Shown here one piece after another: positions 25,654 to 34,484 of a stretch of DNA of 64,000 nucleotides. Location: positions 1 to 64,000 of the forward strand of contig JAJDCM010000367.1 of the NCBI GenBank assembly GCA_029260825.1. The letters run 5' to 3'. Numbering within the stretch: position 1 is the stretch's first letter; each line of letters begins with the position of its first letter. Made by a program: the position numbers and the translations under genes. The notes under the pieces were generated by a model. It saw only the letters and a list, made by a program, of their open reading frames with translations, made no database searches and was not told the origin of the DNA. The DNA comes from Planctomycetota bacterium. Lineage in GTDB: Bacteria; Planctomycetota; JACOTG01; JAJDCM01.

Positions 25654-27015
25654 ATGAAAACTTCCAAATCAAGCGCCTGGGCCCACCTCAAAGCTTCCTG
25701 GATCGTGGCCGCCTGCACCTTCATCCTCGCGACAAACCAGACCGCCCGCGGCGAGGAATCGCCCTCTCCGCTCGCTCAAGACTTCCAGTCCTTCTGGGAG
25801 GCTCCGGGGCCGAAACCTCGTCTCGAGCAAGTCGAGAAACTCCTGAAACACGATGCATCCTTCGACGAGTTGTTGTCACTCCTTGCCGCCGGTCCGCGGT
25901 TTCGTGACGATGTTCCTCGGGGGCGTATTCTGCGGTCACGAAAAGGAGCGGGAAATCAGGAACATCCCTGGCTCCTCCTTGTTCCTGAAGATTACCGGCC
26001 CGATCGCTCCTACTTCCTTCGGGTTGATCTTCATGGAGGCATGGGAGCACCCCCATGGCCAAAAGACGGCAGCTGGGCCAAAGGATGGAATCCACAGTCG
26101 AAGCAACTGATCCTCTTTCCCGCGGGCTGGTGGGACTCCATGTGGTGGACAGCGGGGCAAGTCGAGAACCTCGACGCCATCCTTGACGAGGTAAAACGGA
26201 CCTGGAATGTAGACGAAAATCGGGTGCTCCTCGTCGGATCCTCCGACGGATGCATCGGATCCTGCTTCTACGCCCTCCGTCATTCGACGGCCTTCGCCGG
26301 TTTCGGCGGCTTCATCGGCTGTCCGGTCCGCCTGACGAACCCCACCCTCCGAATCGATGGGCAAATGCATCTCTCTAACCTCGACGGGACTCGATTCTTT
26401 CTGGCCAACGGAGGGCGGGATCATCTCTTTCCCGTCAAAGATATCCGTGACTACTGGGATCTTTTCCAACGTCATGGAGCCGACGTCGAATACATCGAAT
26501 ACCCAAGAGAGGGTCACGGGTTTTCCTTGACGCGGGAGGACGAGCGCAAGTTCGCCAGGTTCCTGTTCAATACGCGCCGCGACCCCTTGCCCGACAAAAT
26601 CTCGTGGGCAACCGAGAGAACCGATCGCTATCAACGACGCGGCTGGATCGAAATCGTGGAACTCGGCAAGGCCTCAAGCGACTCAAAAGAGCTCGAAAAA
26701 GACATCGTCATGCCGCGGATCTGCACCGGTAAATATCGTCGGCTTCGCGCTCCTCGGCCTCGCCCCTGGGGAAGAGTCGACGCAAGCCGATCGGAAAATC
26801 GAGTCACCGTGGTTACCCGAGGCGTACGCCGTTTTCGAATCCTGCTTGCCCCGGGGGAGTTCGACCTCTCAAAGGAAGTCGAGATCATCGTCAACGGAAT
26901 TCCGGTCCTGAAAAAGATGATCAATCCGGACCCACGCATCCTCTTGACCCGGGCGGCTCACGATCTCGACCGGACGATGCTGTTCGCCGCGGAGGAAGAG
27001 ATTCAGGTTCCCTAA
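25654..27015 (+). CDS. Secreted alpha/beta-hydrolase, esterase or phospholipase-like
   Basis: A 453-residue protein with a signal peptide (about 1-33, ending TARGEE). The hydrolase core has the oxyanion-region LRVDLHGGMG (about 122-131), the nucleophile elbow VGSSDGCIG with S197, GGRDHLFPVKD carrying the likely acid, and EYPREGHGFSLT carrying the likely base histidine. The last 130 residues are a separate beta-rich part. The pattern resembles prolyl-oligopeptidase or PHB-depolymerase-like esterases, but no closer family is recognised. The promoter region faces the FNR-like regulator gene, though the FNR boxes lie over 240 bases away. Confidence 0.75.
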   Translation: MKTSKSSAWAHLKASWIVAACTFILATNQTARGEESPSPLAQDFQSFWEAPGPKPRLEQVEKLLKHDASFDELLSLLAAGPRFRDDVPRGRILRSRKGAGNQEHPWLLLVPEDYRPDRSYFLRVDLHGGMGAPPWPKDGSWAKGWNPQSKQLILFPAGWWDSMWWTAGQVENLDAILDEVKRTWNVDENRVLLVGSSDGCIGSCFYALRHSTAFAGFGGFIGCPVRLTNPTLRIDGQMHLSNLDGTRFFLANGGRDHLFPVKDIRDYWDLFQRHGADVEYIEYPREGHGFSLTREDERKFARFLFNTRRDPLPDKISWATERTDRYQRRGWIEIVELGKASSDSKELEKDIVMPRICTGKYRRLRAPRPRPWGRVDASRSENRVTVVTRGVRRFRILLAPGEFDLSKEVEIIVNGIPVLKKMINPDPRILLTRAAHDLDRTMLFAAEEEIQVP

Positions 27016-27322
27016 GTTAGCAGCCCGCTGACAAACCCAGATGCTCGCGGCACGGATTGCATGGGGTCACAACAGCAGGTCCGAAGCTCCCGCTAGACCA
27101 TGCGGCAAGAGGAGATCCATCTTGAAGCCGGATGAGATTCTATTCATTTATCCAAGAAAGTCCTGCAGGGTCACGGAAGCTTCGTCGCCATTCCCATCAG
27201 AACGACCGGAACCTCCGGAAGTTCACCGGTGTTCAGCGGCGGCTTTTCCGCTTCGAAGAGACTTTGCTTGGCGGAAACAAAGTCACCTCTCTTGGTCTGC
27301 ATCTATTTGACGGAGAACCCTG
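27016..27322. other. Intergenic region, nothing recognised
   Basis: About 307 bases between a secreted hydrolase and a secreted tail-collar protein. Short frames present have no family pattern; no hairpin or binding site stood out. Confidence 0.3.
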
Positions 27323-28462
27323 ATGAATCGAAATGGCATCACGTTCGGAATCGCGTTTGGTATATTCATTGCTCTTGGCCTTCTTGCCAGGCCGGCGAAG
27401 GCTATTACGGTGTCGATTCCCTGTGGAACCCAAAGGTGCTTTCCAAATCTCGATCCCCCTTTAGCCCTTCAGTTCACCGTCGTGAATATCGGAGACTGCG
27501 CCGGAAAGATCCTGGCCTTTGACCAGATGGATTGCCAAGGAACGACTCTCGTATCCGCCTGTATCGATCCTGGAGAAGTGATTACGATTGATCGCGCATC
27601 ACGGGATGTTCGATCCATCTTGCTTGTGGCAATTGGCACAGGAAGTCAGGCACGACTCGACTTCACTCCGATTGCGGAAGAAACCGTTCCCTCCGGGACA
27701 GTTCTTCCCTTTGCCGGAACTACGGTTCCTCAGGGCTTCCTTGTTTGTGACGGATCCGAGGTCTCCCGAGACAGTTTCTCCCGACTCTTTGATCGTGTGG
27801 GAACGACCTACGGTGCCGGAGACGGATCAACCACGTTTAACCTCCCGGACCTGACTTCCAGGTTTCCGCTGGGTCTTTCCGCCTCAGGGACAGGTTCGAT
27901 GCTTGGCGAGACTGGAGGTGAAATCGACCATATGCATGAGGGAGCAAGCCACACCCACGGAGTACCCGGACATAGTCACGGTCACAATCTCACAGCGTCG
28001 GCATCGGGTAATCATCTCCACTCGATCTCCGGAACGACGAACGCAACCGGAAATCATTCCCACGCCGTGATCGGGACAACCGCAGTGGGAGGGCTTCATC
28101 GCCATTGCTTCAATGCACATCAGGTCGGCAACTACACCAATGATAACAACAACCCTCCCAGTGGAATCGTGGGACACGTACAAGGCGGAATCGCGGCCAA
28201 CCAGCCACGAGATATCACGACCCAGAACGGTGAACATTCCCACAGTTTCTCGACCACTTCTGCAACAGCAGGGACCCACAATCACTCTGTCTCAGGAACA
28301 GCCCTGTCCGCCGGAAATCATGTCCACAGCATTGGCGGCGTTGTAGGAAACAATGGAGGTGGGAACGGAGATCAAACATTGAACACCGATCCTGGGACGA
28401 ATGGAACAACAGGGATCGCCAATCCACCCTTCTTGACTCTCCGATTCATCATCAAGCTGTGA
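27323..28462 (+). CDS. Secreted phage tail-collar domain protein with His-rich repeats
   Basis: A 379-residue protein with a signal peptide (ITFGIAFGIFIALGLLARPA then KA). Residues about 130-180 are a tail-collar domain: GTVLPFAGTTVPQGFLVCDG, then RVGTTYGAGDGSTTFNLPDL. Behind it come repeated units of the form GxHxHSxxGT (for example SGNHLHSISGTT, TGNHSHAVIGTT, AGTHNHSVSGTA), typical of metal-ion-binding beta-fibre tips. The end NPPFLTLRFIIKL is the usual collar-protein terminus. No phage gene lies nearby, and the signal peptide means it is exported; it may be a surface fibre or adhesin. An ECF/kinase operon follows. Confidence 0.85.
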   Translation: MNRNGITFGIAFGIFIALGLLARPAKAITVSIPCGTQRCFPNLDPPLALQFTVVNIGDCAGKILAFDQMDCQGTTLVSACIDPGEVITIDRASRDVRSILLVAIGTGSQARLDFTPIAEETVPSGTVLPFAGTTVPQGFLVCDGSEVSRDSFSRLFDRVGTTYGAGDGSTTFNLPDLTSRFPLGLSASGTGSMLGETGGEIDHMHEGASHTHGVPGHSHGHNLTASASGNHLHSISGTTNATGNHSHAVIGTTAVGGLHRHCFNAHQVGNYTNDNNNPPSGIVGHVQGGIAANQPRDITTQNGEHSHSFSTTSATAGTHNHSVSGTALSAGNHVHSIGGVVGNNGGGNGDQTLNTDPGTNGTTGIANPPFLTLRFIIKL

Positions 28463-28628
28463 CAGGTCGCCGGATTCGCGATGCGAGGGTCCCGGCCTGA
28501 ACACCGGGGTCCTCCAAGAAAGGTCGTTTCCCCAATCAAAGCCCCCTATCGGCTCATCCCATGGCACCAACCGGAAACCTGTTTCCCTGGTAGATTCGTC
28601 CTGGACTCGTTGCTGTCCATACCCGAGA

Positions 28629-29201
28629 ATGTCCTTTTTTCGGGGGATCTTCTTGGACGGATCGCGAGAACAGAATGCTCCCCTTGACGAGGAGCTCACC
28701 GACGAGGTTTACCGGGAGCTTCGACAGCTCGCCGCCTACTTCATGAAAGGAGAGAGACGGAATCATACTCTCCAACCAACAGCCTTGGTTCATGAGGCTC
28801 TGCTTCGGATCGCTTCGTCCCGGACTTCCGTCCATAGCCGATCCCAGTTACTTGCCGTCGCTTCCGTCGCTATTCGTCGAGTTCTCGTCGATCACGCCCG
28901 GGGGAAACAGCGAATCCGGCGAGGTCGCGGGGTTCCAACTCTTGAATTCACGGAAGCCGACTCAACGGTTGCTCCTGAATCTCCGTTTCGCATCGAACTC
29001 ATCGAACTCGATGAAGCATTGATCGAGCTCGAGCAACTCCATCCCCGCCAGGCCCGGATCATTGAACTTCGCTTCTTTGGCGGCCTGAGTGTGGAGGAAA
29101 CGTCAAAAACTCTTGGCATTTCTCAACGCTCCGCCTTTGCGGACTGGGAGATGGCACGACGATGGTTGAAGCGCCGACTAGCGCCCTGCGAGCCCGAATA
29201 A
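28629..29201 (+). CDS. ECF RNA polymerase sigma factor, planctomycete type
   Basis: A 190-residue ECF sigma factor. Region 2 carries GERRNHTLQPTALVHEALLR and VASVAIRRVLVDHARGKQRI; region 4 carries ELRFFGGLSVEETSKTLGIS. The match in wording to the first sigma factor in this window (HTLQPTxLVHE, DHA) shows the same subgroup. The start ATG at 28629 lies behind a weak GAG site. The stop codon is one base from the start of the following kinase gene, so the two form an operon, as at 2578-6412. Confidence 0.93.
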   Translation: MSFFRGIFLDGSREQNAPLDEELTDEVYRELRQLAAYFMKGERRNHTLQPTALVHEALLRIASSRTSVHSRSQLLAVASVAIRRVLVDHARGKQRIRRGRGVPTLEFTEADSTVAPESPFRIELIELDEALIELEQLHPRQARIIELRFFGGLSVEETSKTLGISQRSAFADWEMARRWLKRRLAPCEPE

Positions 29202-29202
29202 A

Positions 29203-31923
29203 ATGAGTCGTGCAAGTTTCTTCAAAGTTCGGGAAGCATTTCACACGATGCTAGAACTCTCCAAACACGAGCGGTTGTCATTCCTTGCGACAATGGCCTC
29301 TCAAGATCCAGAGGTCCATGCGGAAGTTCTTTCCCTCATGGAGCAGGAACCGGATGATCTTCTGGACGGTTTCCTCAGGGTGCCAGCGCTGGGAACAGGC
29401 TTCAGTGTGTGCGCGGCTGTTTTTCCGCAAGAGCCCCCATCCGTCCCGAATCAACTGGGCAGTTTTCGAATCAAGAGGATCTTGGGAGGAGGCCTCTATA
29501 GTTTGGTTCTCCATGCCGAAGAGAACCGCCCGGACTGTCCCCCCCGATCGGTTGCCCTGAAAATCTTGAGGCCTGGATGCTGTTCCGAATCAATGCGTCG
29601 CCGCTTTATCGCGGAGGGCGATTCATTGCTTGCCATCACTCATGAGGATGTGGTTCGTGTCTTTTCTCGGGGAGTTTTCGAAGATTTCGGCCCATGGCAA
29701 GGCACCCCCTTCCTCTGTCTCGAATATGTTGACGGCACTTCTATTGACGAATTCTGTCGTCGGGAAACCCTGAATCGCCAGGAACGCCTTGACCTGTTTG
29801 CTCGGGTCTGTGACGCGATCCAGCATGCGCACCACAAAGGGATCATCCATCGCGACCTCAAGGTGACCAACATCCTGGTCTCCAGAAGTAACCGCAAATA
29901 CTCTCCAAAAGTCATCGACTTCGGGGTTGCCTTGAATTCCAAGGATGAACCATCGGCAACCTTGACGCGACACGGCGAGCTTCTCGGAACAATATCGAAC
30001 ATGAGCCCGGAACAACTTTCCGGAAACTCGAACGGTGTCGATACCCGAACAGATGTTTACTCCCTGGGCGTCGTCCTCTATGAACTCGTCACGAACCAGC
30101 CGCTTTGGGATCTGGAAGGGCTCTCTTTTCTCGAAGCAACTCGCGTCATTGCCGGGCTCGATCGCCCCCCGGCATGCGGCATCGATGGCGATCTTCGAAC
30201 AATCATCACAAAAAGCCTGGAAAGAGAACGAGATCAGCGCTACCCGACCGTGTCAGAGCTTGCCGCGGACGTTCGCCGTTTTCGGGATGGCTTCCCGATC
30301 ATGGCGCGGCCACCAACAATCCAGGGCATCCTTGCCCGGTGGGCGTGGCGGCATCGAGCCTTTACCATTCTCTCCGGAGTCACCTCGATCATCCTCCTCT
30401 TTGCAGCAATTCACTTCGTGAGGTCGAAAGCGAAGGCTTCCCGGAACAATCGAGAGATGAGGGACACCCTGAGTGCAGCTCTCGACATTTCCCTGAGCAT
30501 CGCAGAGTTCCCCGAGAAATCTAAAACGCATGTCGCAAACCTGGAGGATCTGCATTCGATCTCAAACGATCTTACCGCTCGTGATCCCGAGAATCGGGAC
30601 TTTTGGGACTGCCATGCGACGATTCAAGGCGCACTCTCGGATGCGTACGTCAAAGAAGACAACCATTCCCAAGGTCGGGCCCTGGCCGAAGACTCGCTAC
30701 GACTGAGACAGCGCCTTGTAGAAAGTGATCCGGGTTCCGTAGACCTTCGCAAGAAACTGTCTCTTGCCTATGTCCGTCTCGGGGATGCTAAGAGACGAGA
30801 GGATGATTCCCAGGGGTCCCTTGAGGCATACCTGGAAGCTCTTCAAATCGACGATTTCCTGGCTGCAGAAGGGCCCAATGAACGAGAGCTGCAGGACAAC
30901 CTGGGTTGGAGTCACGACCGGATCGGTCACTACTACCTCGAAAGACGAATGGATGACCTGGCAGCAGCCTGCATCGCAGATCAACTCAGAATTGCACGTT
31001 GGCTCGTTCAACGGTTCAAAGGGGATTACCGTGGTTACTTCCTTCTTTCCGAAGGACTCAAGAAATCTCATGTGATCAGCGCTCGCAACAAAGATCCGCT
31101 TCAGTTCCGATTGAATCTTCTGGACGAAGCGCTGTCCGCTGCACGAAAGGCGGTGGAGCTCGAGCCTCGAAACGGGCTCCTTCAAGATCGGCTCGGATCG
31201 ATTCTTATCCGGATCGGTAATCAACTGGATGACATGGACCCTTTGATGGCTCTTTCGCACCTCGATCAGGGAATATCCATCACCCGGGATCTCTATCGGG
31301 CCGATCCTTCCCGGACAGATTTGTTGAGTCGGATCTATTTCGCAGGAACGGGTCGAGCGAGAGCTCTTCTGATACTGGGCAGAACCGAGGATGCAGCTGT
31401 TCAGATCAATCAATCCGTCCAGGGGATTTCAGCGATTGTCTCGATCCGTGGGACACACGTCATGCGCCGTCGACTCGCCAATGCTCTCCTGATCATGGTT
31501 GATGTTCTGGAGCGGCAGCTTCGAATCGAGGAAGCTAGCGAGGCACTCGTCCAAGCACACGGAATCAACCTTGATCTGGCGCGAGAATCCGATGATCCAC
31601 TCACGGATCAGCTTCGATGCGGTCAATTGCTGATCAACCGCCCCGCACACCCGGAGGACCGGGACCGTGGGCTCAAAATGCTCCTAAATGGAAGTGACCG
31701 ATTCCCTCAGGAGCCGTCTTTTCTGGAGGCAGCAATCCGTGAGTTGATTCGCGTCGAGGAGATCGGGGAAGCGCGCCTGAAATTGAAGGAATGGCTGGAA
31801 AAATATGGGGGATCGGTGGGAGCCCAGACAAGAACGAGAGTCATTTCCATCTTCGACGAGATCGAAGAGGCCTCCGACAACGATCGATCATCTGAAAGCG
31901 GGCTTGAATCAGGATCTCGTTAG
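29203..31923 (+). CDS. Membrane Ser/Thr protein kinase with TPR-like C-terminal region
   Basis: A 906-residue Hanks kinase. The N-terminal helical module (1-50) is shared with ECF-linked kinases. The kinase domain (about 86-375) has K120 in VALKI, HRDLKVTN (D218), DFG starting D239 and MSPEQL. The glycine loop reads GGGLYS, lacking the final glycine of GxGxxG. A membrane helix lies at about 380-405 (AFTILSGVTSIILLFAAIHF). The outer part is helical with TPR-like units (for example DLRKKLSLAYVRLGDAKRRE, ARKAVELEPRNGLLQDRLGS), suggesting protein-partner sensing rather than a WD40 propeller. The start ATG is one base behind the sigma factor stop codon. Confidence 0.92.
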   Translation: MSRASFFKVREAFHTMLELSKHERLSFLATMASQDPEVHAEVLSLMEQEPDDLLDGFLRVPALGTGFSVCAAVFPQEPPSVPNQLGSFRIKRILGGGLYSLVLHAEENRPDCPPRSVALKILRPGCCSESMRRRFIAEGDSLLAITHEDVVRVFSRGVFEDFGPWQGTPFLCLEYVDGTSIDEFCRRETLNRQERLDLFARVCDAIQHAHHKGIIHRDLKVTNILVSRSNRKYSPKVIDFGVALNSKDEPSATLTRHGELLGTISNMSPEQLSGNSNGVDTRTDVYSLGVVLYELVTNQPLWDLEGLSFLEATRVIAGLDRPPACGIDGDLRTIITKSLERERDQRYPTVSELAADVRRFRDGFPIMARPPTIQGILARWAWRHRAFTILSGVTSIILLFAAIHFVRSKAKASRNNREMRDTLSAALDISLSIAEFPEKSKTHVANLEDLHSISNDLTARDPENRDFWDCHATIQGALSDAYVKEDNHSQGRALAEDSLRLRQRLVESDPGSVDLRKKLSLAYVRLGDAKRREDDSQGSLEAYLEALQIDDFLAAEGPNERELQDNLGWSHDRIGHYYLERRMDDLAAACIADQLRIARWLVQRFKGDYRGYFLLSEGLKKSHVISARNKDPLQFRLNLLDEALSAARKAVELEPRNGLLQDRLGSILIRIGNQLDDMDPLMALSHLDQGISITRDLYRADPSRTDLLSRIYFAGTGRARALLILGRTEDAAVQINQSVQGISAIVSIRGTHVMRRRLANALLIMVDVLERQLRIEEASEALVQAHGINLDLARESDDPLTDQLRCGQLLINRPAHPEDRDRGLKMLLNGSDRFPQEPSFLEAAIRELIRVEEIGEARLKLKEWLEKYGGSVGAQTRTRVISIFDEIEEASDNDRSSESGLESGSR

Positions 31924-31930
31924 CTTACCC

Positions 31931-31966
31931 AAAAAAAATGCCGACAGGCCCGATCGCCCGCCGGCA
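31931..31966 (-). terminator. Rho-independent terminator of the FG-GAP/TIG gene
   Basis: On the minus strand a GC-rich imperfect hairpin (31966-31939, outer stem TGCCG/CGGCA) is followed by a run of eight T (31938-31931). It lies 33 bases past the stop codon at 31999. Confidence 0.75.
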
Positions 31967-31998
31967 CGTTCTAGTTCAACGGTTCTTCTCGTTGCTTC

Positions 31999-34281
31999 CT
32001 ATTCGAAATACAAGAGAATGGAGTTCGTCACGCTGAAGTTTCTGCTAGCCGACGAATCCCGGTTGTGAATCAGACCAATGATTGTCCAGTATGTTCCTGG
32101 AAGGAAGTTCGCCGGATCTCCACTGGGCCGATGCAGTGCGATCGCCGGAGCAATCGGGGGATCGGCCATGGGAGTTCCAAAATAGTTCGTGGCGCCGATC
32201 TTGTTCGGGCGTCCAATGGTATTCAGAACGATCGACGGATTCCCGCCCTGAGTGAGGAGAATCTGGTGACAGATCTGCCCCAGGCCAAATGGGAGAGCTA
32301 CGAGACTGCTCTCATCCGGGATCCCAGGAGTGACATGGATAACGTAAGATCCGTTACTGTTCGCAGGAGGGTTCCCCATCACAATCGCCAGACTGCCGGA
32401 GGGACTCAGCTGCCTGAAAGGAATCGAGGAGCCATTCACCCTGAGGATGTTCATGACATCGCTTCCTTGACAGTCGTCGATGCTGTTCTCAACAAACTCG
32501 AAGGCTCCCGGAATCGTGGCGGAACCACACGAGGAGTTTACGTTGACATCGACGATTGCGGCCGGGGCAGCCGCCGTCCTCACCAACAGGGTGGTATCCG
32601 TCGAGGCCCCATGAACAACCATCGGAGTGCCGCCGAAGTCCACGTTCACATTCCCCTGAAGAAGTCCGGTTCCGGTGATCGTGACCAGGGTTCCTCCGGT
32701 GCTAAGGCCTTCGGTGGGAGTGACTGCACTCACCGAGAACGGAAGACAAGCATCATAGGTAAAGCTACCGGCAAGAACATCTGAACCGCAGCTATTGGTG
32801 ACCGTGACGTCAACAGTACCGGCGGCTCCGGCAGGAGTCACCGCATCGACGAAGCGAAAACCGGTCGTATCGTACACGGTGACACTCGGGCTCGGGACAC
32901 CACCAAAAAGGACGGTGGTATCGGCGGAGTGGGTCATTCCATCGGCGGTGATGGTTACGACCTCGCCGCCTGCATCGTAGCCGTTTGCGGGGTCAAGACT
33001 GTTCACGGCGACCGCACTGCACGCTCCTAGCTCCAGGTGCCAGATGCAATCGGAATCGGCGACAAGGATCTCGATCAACCCATCGCCGTCCAGATCACCC
33101 AGCCCTGCAATACTGTCTCCGAACGAATCACCGGTGACTCCGGAGAAGCCGCCGGTATTCGAGGCGATCTTCACCTCGGAGAGAGCGCGATAGACCCCAT
33201 CTTGTGTGAGAAGGTGAATGTATACACCGCCATCGCCGGTGGGCCCAAGATCCCTGGGAGCGCCAAAGGCAACGTCGTCGATGAGATCACCATCCACATC
33301 ACCGATGTTGTCGAGGGCATACGCAAACTGGGAGCGGACGTTGGGGATACACTCGAAGGGTCGATGAACGTGAAAACTGTTGAGATTCAGGCCACCGGTT
33401 GAGTCCTTCAAGTAGGCAACCGCTGCCGCCCCCCAGCTATCCATTCCGTTGATCCAGTCGACCCCGTATGCCCCCACGATGACGTCCTGGAGCCCGTCGC
33501 CGTTTCGATCTCCAGCGGAAGCGAGGGAGCTACCGAAGAACTGGTTGTCTTCACCAAAGAAAGTGAGGCCCGGAAGGTAGGGGCTGAAGTCCTCGGACTT
33601 CACGGTTCCGTCCGAGTTGAGCGCGAGGGACCACACACCTCCACTGTCGATCTCACCAAAGGTTCCCGATCGGGGAACGCTGACCATGATGTCGGGAACA
33701 CCATCGGTGTCGAAATCGCCAACGGCGGCGATCGCTGTTCCGAACTCATCGGTCTGACCGAGGGGCCCGGTGAATCCGGAAAGACCTTCTCCAATGATGG
33801 TCTCGTCCTTCACGGTTCCGTTCGTGTTCATGAGAAGAATGTGGACATAGCCCTGAGTCCCGCCGATGAACCCTCCGTCGGCGGCGGGTGCTCCCACCGC
33901 AAGATCGCAGACGCCGTCATCATCGACATCCCCGATGTTCTCGGTGGTGTAGCCAAAAAAGGTGCCGTCCACATCGGCCTGCAGTCCACCAAGACCGGTA
34001 CCAATCTGTGCCGTCGAGCTGAAGGTGCCGTCGGTATTGAGGAAGGCGATGGTCAAGATGTCCGAGGTGACAATCGTGTAGGCGATGTCAACGATCCCAT
34101 CCCCATCAAGATCACCGATATTGGACAGACCGTTCACGCTGGAGATCGGGATGGCCGTCTGAGAGACGACCTCACCGGCAATCTGCGCGGCGGAGGGAAA
34201 GGCAAAAAGGGCGAGTGAAAGCAGGGTGCACATCAGGATGTGGATTCGGGTTCTCGTTCCGAATCGAGACTCATCTTGCAT
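31999..34281 (-). CDS. Secreted FG-GAP (integrin alpha-like) repeat protein with two IPT/TIG domains
   Basis: About 760 residues. A signal peptide (HILMCTLLSLALFAFPSAAQ) is followed by at least six FG-GAP calcium-binding loops such as NIGDLDGDGIVDIAY, NIGDVDDDGVCDLAVGAP, AVGDFDTDGVPDIMVS, SAGDRNGDGLQDVIVGAY and GLGDLDGDGLIEILVAD. Two IPT/TIG beta-sandwich domains follow (VNSLDPANGYDAGGEVVTIT and AVTPTEGLSTGGTLVTITGT). The C-terminus ends FSVTNSILLYFE, close to FSVTNAVVLCIE at the end of the propeller protein at 37337-40243. The ATG at 34281 follows AGGAG and gives a clean signal peptide. It is probably a cell-surface adhesin. Confidence 0.88.
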   Translation of the reverse strand: MQDESRFGTRTRIHILMCTLLSLALFAFPSAAQIAGEVVSQTAIPISSVNGLSNIGDLDGDGIVDIAYTIVTSDILTIAFLNTDGTFSSTAQIGTGLGGLQADVDGTFFGYTTENIGDVDDDGVCDLAVGAPAADGGFIGGTQGYVHILLMNTNGTVKDETIIGEGLSGFTGPLGQTDEFGTAIAAVGDFDTDGVPDIMVSVPRSGTFGEIDSGGVWSLALNSDGTVKSEDFSPYLPGLTFFGEDNQFFGSSLASAGDRNGDGLQDVIVGAYGVDWINGMDSWGAAAVAYLKDSTGGLNLNSFHVHRPFECIPNVRSQFAYALDNIGDVDGDLIDDVAFGAPRDLGPTGDGGVYIHLLTQDGVYRALSEVKIASNTGGFSGVTGDSFGDSIAGLGDLDGDGLIEILVADSDCIWHLELGACSAVAVNSLDPANGYDAGGEVVTITADGMTHSADTTVLFGGVPSPSVTVYDTTGFRFVDAVTPAGAAGTVDVTVTNSCGSDVLAGSFTYDACLPFSVSAVTPTEGLSTGGTLVTITGTGLLQGNVNVDFGGTPMVVHGASTDTTLLVRTAAAPAAIVDVNVNSSCGSATIPGAFEFVENSIDDCQGSDVMNILRVNGSSIPFRQLSPSGSLAIVMGNPPANSNGSYVIHVTPGIPDESSLVALPFGLGQICHQILLTQGGNPSIVLNTIGRPNKIGATNYFGTPMADPPIAPAIALHRPSGDPANFLPGTYWTIIGLIHNRDSSASRNFSVTNSILLYFE

Positions 34282-34484
34282 CGGTTCTCCTTCTCTTGAC
34301 TGGATGTGGCTCATCAAACTCAGATGACCGGACACTGCCTTCCAGTTCTCGAGAAGCACGATCCGAACGAGAAATGTGGAAATATTCTGGATCCGATGAA
34401 TTCAGGTGACTTTGGTGCCCAGATCAGGCGATTAGCACGAGAACGCAGCCCTTCCACTCGCTCTGGAATCGATTTTCGATGACA

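Noticed and set aside
27323..28462. Prophage
   Set aside because: Only one protein has a phage domain, it carries a signal peptide, and no capsid, terminase, lysis or integrase gene is nearby.
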